Origin: Sulfuriferula sp.
GTDB lineage: Bacteria > Pseudomonadota > Gammaproteobacteria > Burkholderiales > Sulfuriferulaceae
NCBI GenBank assembly: GCA_027311185.1
Contig: DAICZK010000098.1
Coordinates: 1 to 5,600 of the forward strand
DNA length: 5,600 nucleotides
Direction of reading: 5' to 3'
The translations under genes and the position numbers were made by a program. Shown here one piece after another: positions 1-5,600 of the stretch. The notes beneath the pieces were generated by a model. It saw nothing but the letters and a program-made list of their open reading frames with translations. It ran no database searches and was not told where the DNA came from. How positions within the stretch are numbered: position 1 is the first letter of the stretch; each line of letters opens with the position of its first letter.

Positions 1-333
1 GTAGAGACGTTTCTCGCCGCCGTAAATCACGTCGAGTTCATTGACATCGGTGGTGAAACCGGTGCGGTAGAGTTTCGAACCCGACGAGTTCGCGCCTCGA
101 TTGTCCCAGGAGTTGCCCTCGCAGGCGATGGGGCCGTGAACCAGATGCGCGACATCGGTCAGCGGCTGTAACGCAATCTTCGCGCCGTCGAAGGCGCAAC
201 CACCGGCCGCCGCGCCGGGCTGCAACTGTTTGGTGCAGCCTTTTTTGCGCTCTTTTTCCGATTTACCCTGGTTCACTTCACAACCGGGTTCGTTGAGCAC
301 TTCCTGAACCTTCATCGCAAGTTTGGCAGACAT
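1..333 (-). CDS. nifE: NifE, nitrogenase FeMo-cofactor scaffold subunit (5' part, runs off the window)
   Basis: This is the N-terminal part (111 codons, open to base 1) of NifE, which pairs with NifN to form the cytoplasmic scaffold on which the FeMo-cofactor precursor is matured before transfer to NifDK. Visible are a Cys-containing N-terminal stretch, then GGCAFDGA (Cys46) and [16 protein letters not shown] (Cys71). These two cysteines correspond to NifE ligands of the NifEN [4Fe-4S] cluster and are homologous to P-cluster ligands of NifD. The segment closes with LYRTGFTTD and [11 protein letters not shown], typical of NifE rather than NifD. The start at 333 is supported by AGGAG nine bases upstream and by the [18 protein letters not shown] beginning, usual for the family. 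It lies 24 bases after the second ferredoxin stop, so it is probably cotranscribed. The third cluster cysteine and the C-terminus lie outside the window. Identity is very secure. Confidence 0.96.
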   Translation of the reverse strand, partial: MSAKLAMKVQEVLNEPGCEVNQGKSEKERKKGCTKQLQPGAAAGGCAFDGAKIALQPLTDVAHLVHGPIACEGNSWDNRGANSSGSKLYRTGFTTDVNELDVIYGGEKRLY

Positions 334-357
334 GTTCTTCCACTCCTATCCGGGTCG

Positions 358-702
358 CTAAAACGCCACCATGATCTTTTCGTCGGTGATCTGATATTCG
401 CATGCCAGGCGCCACAATGGCGGATGGTCGGGGAAATACTCGTTCTGATACTGTGCCGCGGATATCTTGCCTGCCCGCAACAAAAAATACCGCTCGCGCA
501 GGCTCAGGCGTGTCATCTGCGGCGCCGAGAACAGCGGCGCGACCTTGACCGCGCAACTGCCGCAGTGCCCCTGCATACAGTCGCAAGGTAACGGGATACC
601 GTGGTTACCTGCCACATCCAGCAGCTTGACCTCGGCATCAGGGTCAATATTCACCTGAATGCGATCCGGCAATTTCATGCCCACAAAAGTCACATACCCC
701 AT
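358..702 (-). CDS. Plant-type [2Fe-2S] ferredoxin, diverged FeSII-like paralogue
   Basis: A 114-residue small ferredoxin. Cys42, Cys47, Cys50 and Cys101 form the C-x4-C-x2-C ... C pattern of plant-type [2Fe-2S] domains, with GHCGSC and WRLACEY around the ligands. The roughly 50-residue insert between the third and fourth cysteines holds a conserved LSLRERYFLLRAGKIS segment and a PP before WRLAC. It shares this layout with the preceding ferredoxin and with Azotobacter FeSII, so the two adjacent genes are probably paralogues. It differs by an extra cysteine (Cys40, in PCDC), a short C-terminus without the SGEPG tail, and a less acidic cluster loop. Met codons lie at 705 and 702; GGAGG sits 5 bases before the second and only 2 before the first, so 702 is preferred. 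It begins 23 bases after the previous stop. Its role is not known to me: electron transfer to nitrogenase assembly or oxygen protection are both inferences. Confidence 0.9.
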   Translation of the reverse strand: MGYVTFVGMKLPDRIQVNIDPDAEVKLLDVAGNHGIPLPCDCMQGHCGSCAVKVAPLFSAPQMTRLSLRERYFLLRAGKISAAQYQNEYFPDHPPLWRLACEYQITDEKIMVAF

Positions 703-707
703 CATGT

Positions 708-712
708 CCTCC
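708..712 (-). promoter_or_regulatory. Shine-Dalgarno GGAGG deciding the second ferredoxin start
   Basis: GGAGG on the minus strand lies 5 bases from the ATG at 702 but only 2 from the ATG at 705. The tandem ATGATG would otherwise leave the start ambiguous. The protein is then MGYVTF rather than MMGYVTF. Confidence 0.7.
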
Positions 713-725
713 GCCTTGCGTAAAC

Positions 726-1103
726 TCAGCCTATGCCCACTCCGGGCTCGCCGCTGAAACGAACCAGTATGTCTTCGTCGCGTGGAATAAACTGACAGGC
801 CAGGCGATAGGCTGGCGGCATGTCGTTCACTTCCGCGTCTTTCAATTCCTGCTTGCTGATCAAACCTTCGGCGACCAGCGTATGGCGCTCTTTCTCGGTC
901 AGCGCCTGACTCATGCGCGGCTTGTCTTCCAGCGAAGTCACGTAGACCACGCAGGAACCGCACTCGCCGTCTTCGCATTCGAAGGGAAGCGGTATCTTGT
1001 TTTTCTTGGCAAGCTTGAGCAGGCTGTGACTCGTTTCGCCCGCGACCGCGTACACCGTAACGTCCTTGTCCAGCAAGGGAGAACTAAAAGTGATGGTGGC
1101 CAT
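726..1103 (-). CDS. fesII: FeSII (Shethna protein II)-like [2Fe-2S] ferredoxin, nitrogenase protection
   Basis: A 125-residue [2Fe-2S] ferredoxin. Ligands are Cys43, Cys48, Cys51 (in PFECEDGECGSC) and Cys103 (in YRLACQF). Features shared with Azotobacter FeSII, recalled from memory, are the MATI.FSSPL start, a VAG near residue 20, IP.EC.DG.CGSC, LTEKER near 69-73, PPAYRLACQ, the DEDILV segment and the SGEPG tail. FeSII, and the related FdxD of Rhodobacter, bind the Fe and MoFe proteins under oxygen stress and hold them in a protected, inactive complex. That function here is inferred by homology and supported by its position directly after nifK. The start at 1103 is chosen because AAGGA lies 7 bases upstream and the family begins at this Met; an upstream in-frame ATG at 1139 lies in a duplicated spacer sequence. 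One lysine (Lys13) remains in the N-terminal loop where Azotobacter FeSII has a Lys-Lys pair. A general electron-donor role cannot be excluded. Confidence 0.92.
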   Translation of the reverse strand: MATITFSSPLLDKDVTVYAVAGETSHSLLKLAKKNKIPLPFECEDGECGSCVVYVTSLEDKPRMSQALTEKERHTLVAEGLISKQELKDAEVNDMPPAYRLACQFIPRDEDILVRFSGEPGVGIG

Positions 1104-1116
1104 GTGTATTTCCTTT

Positions 1117-1144
1117 TTGATGCAATCGGCTTGATGCAATCGGC
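1117..1144 (-). repeat. Perfect 14-bp tandem duplication in the nifK-ferredoxin spacer
   Basis: The 14-mer TTGATGCAATCGGC (plus-strand reading) occurs twice back to back, at 1117-1130 and 1131-1144, without a mismatch. It lies just upstream of the Shine-Dalgarno sequence of the FeSII-like gene and supplies the spurious in-frame ATG at 1139. It looks like a recent slippage duplication; no function is evident. Confidence 0.9.
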
Positions 1145-1146
1145 GA

Positions 1147-1167
1147 GCGGCGAAGTTTATTCGCCGC
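1147..1167 (-). other. GC-rich stem-loop after nifK
   Basis: An 8-bp perfect inverted repeat (GCGGCGAA / TTCGCCGC) with a 5-base loop starts about 10 bases after the nifK stop. Two further outer pairs are possible across one mismatch. No U-run follows on the transcript strand, so it is not a standard intrinsic terminator. It could act as a 3' stabiliser or processing boundary for the nifHDK message, lowering ferredoxin expression relative to nitrogenase; that is inference. Confidence 0.6.
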
Positions 1168-1177
1168 CCGGGTGCGT

Positions 1178-2716
1178 TTAACGAATGATGTCGTAGCTGT
1201 AGTCGGTCTTCGCGGTAATGATGGTGTTGGCATCAAGCGCCTCGAAGATTTCATCCAGAATCGTGACCAGTACGCGTAACGAACCTTCATAACCCCAAAT
1301 CGGGAAACGATGGTGATGATGGCGGTCGAAAATCGGGAAACCCATGCGAACCAGGGGTACGCCGCAGTCGCGCTCCAGATATTTGCCGTAGGTGTTGCCG
1401 ACGAGCAGATCGACAGGCTCGGTGAACAGCAACGAACGCATGTGCCAGAGGTCTTTCTTGGGATACGCGTGGCAACCGGCACCGAAGGGCGAGGCGTCGA
1501 ACAGAGCCTGCACCTTTGCCGCCCAGTCGTCGCCGCCGTTGGTCGACAGCACATGCACGGGCTCCGCGCCTAGCTCCAGCAGGAAACCGGTCAGTCCCAG
1601 CATCAGGTCGGGGTCGCCATACAGCGCGAATTTCTTGCCGTGGATATGTGCGCTGGAGTCAGCGATGGCGTCCATCAGGCGACCGCGCTCCTTCTCCAGC
1701 GCCAAAGGAATAGGCTTGCCCGTCAGGCGCGATATTTCCATCAGAAACTGATCGGTGCCGGCTATGCCCATAGGGTGATACAGCGCGACGACTTCCTGGC
1801 CTTTTTCGGCGATGTATTTGTTGGTTTTTTCGGTACTGAACCCCTGGAACGAAATAGTCGCTTTAGCGTTAAGAGCGCCCTTGACTTCATCCTTGGTGGT
1901 ACCGCCATCGTACATGCGGAACTCGCCGTCGGTCGGCGTATTCCAGACTTCGGAGGGATCGCAGACCACTGTGTGGTCAGCACCGAACAGGCTGAATATG
2001 CGACGGATTTCGGCCATGTTTCCGACCACGTTGCCGTCGAAGCCGCCGATAAAGTTGATGGATTCGTTCGGTACGCGTTCCTGCTTGTCCCAAAAATGGG
2101 TCAGTACGCCCTTGAGCGCATTGTCGTAACCGGTGATATGGCTGCCGACGAAAGCGGGAGTGTGGGCGTAAGGCGTGTCGTACTCTTCCGGCACGCTGCC
2201 CTTTTGCTTGGAGGTGCGGATAAATGCGCCCAGATCGTCGCCGATAACTTCAGCCATGCAGGTCGTGCTCACGGCTATCATTTCAGGCTTGTACATGTTG
2301 TAGGCGTTAGCAAGACCGTCCACCATGTTGTTCAGACCACCGAACACGGCGGCGTCTTCAGTCATCGACGAAGAGACGCAGGAAGTCGGCTCTTTGAAGT
2401 GGCGGGAAAAGTGCGAGCGATAATACGCCACGCAACCTTGCGAACCATGCACAAAGGGCAGCGTCTTGGCGAAACCGACGGCGGCGAACACCGCGCCCAA
2501 CGGCTGGCAGGCCTTGGCCGGATTAACGGTCAGCGCTTCGCGAGCGAAATTCTTCTCGCGGTACTCCATCGTTTTGGTCCAGTCGCGAACTTCCTCCATT
2601 TTTTCCAGAGGAAAAGCAAATTCGAAATTCTTTTTCTTGTTGTCGAACATCTCGACATATTCCGGTTCACGGAACAACATCTCGTGATCGATGATTTTTT
2701 CTGCGTCCTGACTCAT
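1178..2716 (-). CDS. nifK: NifK, nitrogenase MoFe protein beta subunit
   Basis: This 512-residue protein is the beta subunit of the MoFe protein. With NifD it forms the alpha2-beta2 tetramer and holds half of each P-cluster, the [8Fe-7S] relay between the Fe protein and the FeMo-cofactor. Beta-subunit P-cluster cysteines are present at 70 ([11 protein letters not shown]), 95 ([11 protein letters not shown]) and 153 ([12 protein letters not shown]), with numbering identical to Azotobacter up to this region. Residue 188 ([10 protein letters not shown]) is Ala, where Azotobacter has the serine ligand Ser188, and residue 99 is Tyr where Azotobacter has Phe; this pair is discussed in the findings. 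[15 protein letters not shown], the GDPDL motif and [19 protein letters not shown] are all in place, so the protein appears intact, slightly shorter than the 523-residue Azotobacter subunit. AGGAG lies 7 bases before the ATG. It follows nifD by 103 bases that hold a palindromic element, and precedes the FeSII-like gene by 74. Confidence 0.98.
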   Translation of the reverse strand: MSQDAEKIIDHEMLFREPEYVEMFDNKKKNFEFAFPLEKMEEVRDWTKTMEYREKNFAREALTVNPAKACQPLGAVFAAVGFAKTLPFVHGSQGCVAYYRSHFSRHFKEPTSCVSSSMTEDAAVFGGLNNMVDGLANAYNMYKPEMIAVSTTCMAEVIGDDLGAFIRTSKQKGSVPEEYDTPYAHTPAFVGSHITGYDNALKGVLTHFWDKQERVPNESINFIGGFDGNVVGNMAEIRRIFSLFGADHTVVCDPSEVWNTPTDGEFRMYDGGTTKDEVKGALNAKATISFQGFSTEKTNKYIAEKGQEVVALYHPMGIAGTDQFLMEISRLTGKPIPLALEKERGRLMDAIADSSAHIHGKKFALYGDPDLMLGLTGFLLELGAEPVHVLSTNGGDDWAAKVQALFDASPFGAGCHAYPKKDLWHMRSLLFTEPVDLLVGNTYGKYLERDCGVPLVRMGFPIFDRHHHHRFPIWGYEGSLRVLVTILDEIFEALDANTIITAKTDYSYDIIR

Positions 2717-2731
2717 TTCAATTCTCCTAAA

Positions 2732-2739
2732 GCTGATGT
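2732..2739. repeat. Left copy of an 8-bp direct repeat flanking the palindromic element
   Basis: GCTGATGT here is repeated exactly at 2801-2808, on the other side of the element. The pair looks like a target-site duplication enclosing a 61-base insert (2740-2800). This copy overlaps the first two bases of the outer inverted repeat, so the boundaries are not certain. Confidence 0.5.
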
Positions 2740-2796
2740 AGGGTGCGGTCTGCGCCCAGTTTCAAATCGGTGCGCAAGACGACCTGCGCACCCTAC
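2738..2796. repeat. REP/MITE-like palindromic element between nifD and nifK
   Basis: Perfect 10-bp outer inverted repeats, GTAGGGTGCG at 2738-2747 and CGCACCCTAC at 2787-2796, enclose two smaller hairpins: 2741-2757 (GGGTGC against GCGCCC, one mismatch on the transcript strand) and 2769-2792 (GGTGCGCA against TGCGCACC, perfect 8 bp, 8-base loop). The outer stem and the second small hairpin compete for 2787-2792. The architecture resembles proteobacterial REP or BIME repeats or a miniature inverted-repeat element. It occupies most of the nifD-nifK spacer and ends before the nifK Shine-Dalgarno sequence. Family membership is inferred; a genome-wide copy search is not possible here. Confidence 0.7.
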
Positions 2797-2800
2797 CTTT

Positions 2801-2808
2801 GCTGATGT
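2801..2808. repeat. Right copy of the 8-bp direct repeat flanking the palindromic element
   Basis: This GCTGATGT matches 2732-2739 exactly. Removing one copy and the sequence between would leave a 34-base nifD-nifK spacer that still has the nifK ribosome binding site, consistent with a small insertion into a compact operon. Confidence 0.5.
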
Positions 2809-2819
2809 TTACCCCGTAC

Positions 2820-4274
2820 TTATTTCTTCCACGGCGCTTTGGTCAAAGCCCAGACCGGGCTGTTGATGGCCATGTCCATATCGCGGGCGAAGATCGCAAA
2901 ACCGTCGTAGCCGTGATAAGGACCGGAATAATCCCAGGAGTGCATTTGCCGGAAAGGCACGCCCATTTTCTGGAATACGTATTTTTCCTTGATGCCGGAA
3001 CCGACCAGATCAGGCTGGATTTTCTCGACAAATTTCTCGAACTCGTAACCCGTCACGTCGTCGTAGATTAAAGTTCCGTCTTTGACATAGTGCGTAGTGC
3101 GTTGATAATCATCGTTATGTCCGAATTCGTAACCAGTGCCGACGACGTTCATGCCGAGGTCTTCATAAGCGCCGATCACGTGACGGGGACGCAGCCCGCC
3201 AACGAACAGCATGACCGTTTTGCCTTCGAGACGCGGTTTGAATTTGGCGATCACTGCATCCGTCAACTTGCGATATTTGGCGATAACACGCTCGGCGCCT
3301 TCCTTGATCTTGTCGTCGAAGTGGCTGGCGATTTCGCGCAGGCTGGCTTCAATCTTGGATGGCCCGAAAAAGTTGTATTCGACCCAGGGAATACCGTACT
3401 TCTCTTCCATGTGGCGAGAGATGTAGTTCATCGAACGATAGCAGTGCAACACGTTGAGCTTGGCTTTAGGCGTGTTCTCCAGCTCGGCGATGGTGCCGTC
3501 GCCCGACCACTGGGCGATAACGCGCAAGCCCATTTCTTCGAGCAGGATACGGGAAGACCAGGCGTCGCCGCCGATGTTATAGTCGCCGATGATCGCTACG
3601 TCATAAGGCGTAGCCTGGAATTCGTGCTTGTTGGGATCGGTTTTGTCGAACACCCAGTCGCGTATCGCGTCGTTGGCAATATGGTGACCCAGAGACTGCG
3701 AAACGCCGCGGAAACCCTCGCAACGAACCGGCACTATGGTTTTGCCGCCGTATTCCTTGGATTTTTTCTTCGACACGGCTTCGATATCGTCGCCGATCAG
3801 CCCGATAGGACACTCGGATTGCACCGTAATCCCCTTGTTGAGCGGGAACAGCACCTCGATCTCATCCATGATCTTTTCCAGCTTCTTGTCGCCGCCGAAA
3901 ACGATGTCTTTTTCCTGGAAGTCGGAAGTAAACTGCATGGTGCCGAAGCTGTCGATACCGGTGGTGCCGATATAATAGTTACGCCGCGAAGCCCACGAAT
4001 ACTGACCGCAGCCAACCGGGCCGTGACTGATATGGATCATGTCCTTGATCGGACCCCAGACCACGCCTTTCGAACCCGCATAAGCGCAACCGCGTATCGT
4101 CATCACGCCGGGCAGCGATTTGATGTTGGATTTGACATCGCAGTCCGACTTGCCTTCCTCGTACTGTCCGAGGTGTTTGGCACGTTTCTTGGCCGTTTTT
4201 TCCGGATAGACCTTCAGCACTTCGGCGATCAGGTCCGTGTTGCGTTGTTTCGTTTCTTCGAGTGTGAGGCTCAT
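2820..4274 (-). CDS. nifD: NifD, nitrogenase MoFe protein alpha subunit
   Basis: This 484-residue protein is the alpha subunit of the MoFe protein, which holds the FeMo-cofactor where dinitrogen is reduced to ammonia. P-cluster ligands are Cys63 ([15 protein letters not shown]), Cys89 ([11 protein letters not shown]) and Cys155 ([12 protein letters not shown]). FeMo-cofactor ligands are Cys278 ([14 protein letters not shown]) and His445 ([15 protein letters not shown]). Active-site neighbours are also present: Val71 (Azotobacter Val70), Gln193 and His197 in [12 protein letters not shown] (Azotobacter Gln191 and His195). The [17 protein letters not shown] and GTGYEF.HNDDY motifs are intact. 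The molybdenum form is indicated by strong similarity to NifD throughout, with no VnfD or AnfD features seen. The start at 4274 is set by AGGAG 7 bases upstream. A 203-base spacer with hairpins separates it from nifH. It has a Trp at position 94 (QYSWAS) where Azotobacter has Arg, as I recall for many alpha- and betaproteobacterial NifD. No damage is seen. Confidence 0.98.
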   Translation of the reverse strand: MSLTLEETKQRNTDLIAEVLKVYPEKTAKKRAKHLGQYEEGKSDCDVKSNIKSLPGVMTIRGCAYAGSKGVVWGPIKDMIHISHGPVGCGQYSWASRRNYYIGTTGIDSFGTMQFTSDFQEKDIVFGGDKKLEKIMDEIEVLFPLNKGITVQSECPIGLIGDDIEAVSKKKSKEYGGKTIVPVRCEGFRGVSQSLGHHIANDAIRDWVFDKTDPNKHEFQATPYDVAIIGDYNIGGDAWSSRILLEEMGLRVIAQWSGDGTIAELENTPKAKLNVLHCYRSMNYISRHMEEKYGIPWVEYNFFGPSKIEASLREIASHFDDKIKEGAERVIAKYRKLTDAVIAKFKPRLEGKTVMLFVGGLRPRHVIGAYEDLGMNVVGTGYEFGHNDDYQRTTHYVKDGTLIYDDVTGYEFEKFVEKIQPDLVGSGIKEKYVFQKMGVPFRQMHSWDYSGPYHGYDGFAIFARDMDMAINSPVWALTKAPWKK

Positions 4275-4300
4275 TTTTGCACTCCTGATATGTTAAAAAT

Positions 4301-4310
4301 TACGTACGTA
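4301..4310. other. AT-rich island with a TACGTACGTA palindrome upstream of nifD
   Basis: A perfect 10-bp palindrome is flanked by direct copies of TTAAAAA at 4293-4299 and 4313-4319. It lies about 27 bases before the nifD start in an AT-rich stretch (about 4287-4330) that contrasts with the GC-rich sequence on both sides. It could be a regulator site or a weak secondary promoter region for nifDK; no clear -35/-10 or -24/-12 match supports a promoter. Confidence 0.35.
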
Positions 4311-4351
4311 TATTAAAAACTACAAAATTACGCTGCATGCTCCCGAAAGAG

Positions 4352-4397
4352 CTCTGCGAATCGCGCGCGGTTCGACTGTAAAACGCGGTTTGCAGAG
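4352..4397 (-). other. Long stem-loop in the nifH-nifD spacer
   Basis: Bases 4352-4365 pair with 4384-4397 (12 of 14 pairs on the transcript strand, with two A-C mismatches) around an 18-base loop. No U-run follows, so it is probably not a full terminator. A second, weaker hairpin (TTGT..CCGG against CCGGACAA, about 4420-4450) lies closer to the nifH stop. Stem-loops after nifH are thought in several diazotrophs to protect a nifH-only message so that Fe protein exceeds MoFe protein; applying that here is inference. Confidence 0.6.
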
Positions 4398-4477
4398 ATC
4401 TCCCCGAGCGATTGTGTCGTTGTGGCCGGACGCTGCACCGTGCCGGACAACAGCACGACGCAACGCCCGCAACCGAA

Positions 4478-5485
<1,008 letters not shown>

Positions 5486-5530
5486 TTAAGTCACTCGTTT
5501 GGCAAAACACTTACGGTGCAGCTTACCTGT

Positions 5531-5547
5531 AGCAACTGCCATGCCAA
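5531..5547 (-). promoter_or_regulatory. Sigma-54 (-24/-12) promoter of nifH
   Basis: The minus strand reads TTGGCATGGCAGTTGCT, matching the TGGCACG-N4-TTGCW consensus with one change (T for C in the -24 box). The invariant GG (5545-5544) and GC (5533-5532) are separated by the required 10 bases. Transcription should begin near 5520, giving a leader of about 146 bases before nifH. NifA-dependent activation is expected for nifHDK promoters. No TGT-N10-ACA NifA site is present up to base 5600; at the usual distance it would lie beyond the window. Confidence 0.88.
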
Positions 5548-5560
5548 CATCATATTTATT

Positions 5561-5573
5561 GATCAAGCAATTG
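5561..5573 (+). promoter_or_regulatory. Probable IHF site upstream of the nifH promoter
   Basis: GATCAAGCAATTG matches WATCAANNNNTTR except at the first base. It is centred about 47 bases upstream of the predicted start, in AT-rich sequence (5550-5597), where IHF bends DNA so that NifA bound upstream can contact sigma-54 RNA polymerase. Position and near-consensus sequence together make it credible. Confidence 0.55.
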
Positions 5574-5600
5574 TTTTTAAATGTTTTATATATCTTTACC

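Noticed and set aside
358..978. Longer 206-residue version of the second ferredoxin
   Set aside because: The first 92 codons overlap the FeSII-like gene out of frame and look like non-coding translation; the ribosome binding site and family start are at 702.
726..1139. 12-residue N-terminal extension of the FeSII-like protein from the ATG at 1139
   Set aside because: That ATG lies in the tandemly duplicated spacer and lacks a good ribosome binding site; MATI at 1103 matches the family start and has AAGGA upstream.
1147..1167. Intrinsic terminator after nifK
   Set aside because: The stem is good, but no U-run follows on the transcript strand, and the genes downstream are nif-related and closely spaced.
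1170..1176. GGGTGCG near the nifK stop as another copy of the palindromic element
   Set aside because: Only seven bases match one arm of the element, with no partner arm nearby.
1640..2866. 408-codon open frame on the plus strand
   Set aside because: It lies antisense over nifK, shows no recognisable domain, and is explained by codon bias of the real gene, in which every P-cluster cysteine and family motif is intact.
3090..4316. Second 408-codon open frame on the plus strand
   Set aside because: Antisense shadow of nifD with no family features. The equal length to the frame opposite nifK is a coincidence.
4431..4444. Second sigma-54-like promoter (GGCACGG...GC) between nifH and nifD
   Set aside because: The GG and GC doublets are separated by 9 bases, not the required 10, and the -12 box lacks TTGC.

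Overview
The window is the front half of a molybdenum-nitrogenase operon, all of it on the minus strand, so it reads from right to left. In transcription order it holds: a regulatory region with a sigma-54 promoter (5375-5600), nifH (5374-4478), nifD (4274-2820), nifK (2716-1178), two [2Fe-2S] ferredoxin genes (1103-726 and 702-358), and the first 111 codons of nifE (333 to the window edge). No rRNA, tRNA, CRISPR array or complete insertion sequence is visible. There is no gene-free stretch longer than 300 bases; the longest is the 226-base region upstream of nifH.

The protein sequences look proteobacterial. NifH starts [14 protein letters not shown], NifD carries [11 protein letters not shown] instead of the Azotobacter QYSRAGRRNYY, and NifK ends in the [13 protein letters not shown] C-terminal region. 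From memory this set suits a gamma- or betaproteobacterial diazotroph (for example a gammaproteobacterial methanotroph or a Gallionella-like betaproteobacterium), but the exact taxon cannot be settled from this window.

The genes form one functional unit. NifH (Fe protein) passes electrons to the NifD2K2 MoFe protein. NifE is half of the NifEN scaffold that matures the FeMo-cofactor. The first ferredoxin closely resembles the Shethna/FeSII family, which locks nitrogenase into an oxygen-tolerant inactive complex. The second is a diverged relative of the first. Every gene has a recognisable Shine-Dalgarno sequence, and gaps between genes run from 23 to 203 bases. No terminator with a U-run was found between genes, so read-through from the nifH promoter is likely. 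Stem-loops lie in the nifH-nifD, nifD-nifK and nifK-ferredoxin gaps and could set relative transcript levels.

This is mostly a familiar system; I do not see a wholly new one. The most distinctive points are: (1) NifK has Tyr99 and Ala188 in place of the Azotobacter Phe99 and Ser188, the signature of a tyrosine-ligated P-cluster; (2) two FeSII-like ferredoxins in tandem between nifK and nifE; (3) a small palindromic, REP/MITE-like element between nifD and nifK, flanked by an 8-bp direct repeat; and (4) a long nifH leader with a 15-codon upstream ORF behind a strong Shine-Dalgarno sequence and two IHF-consensus matches.
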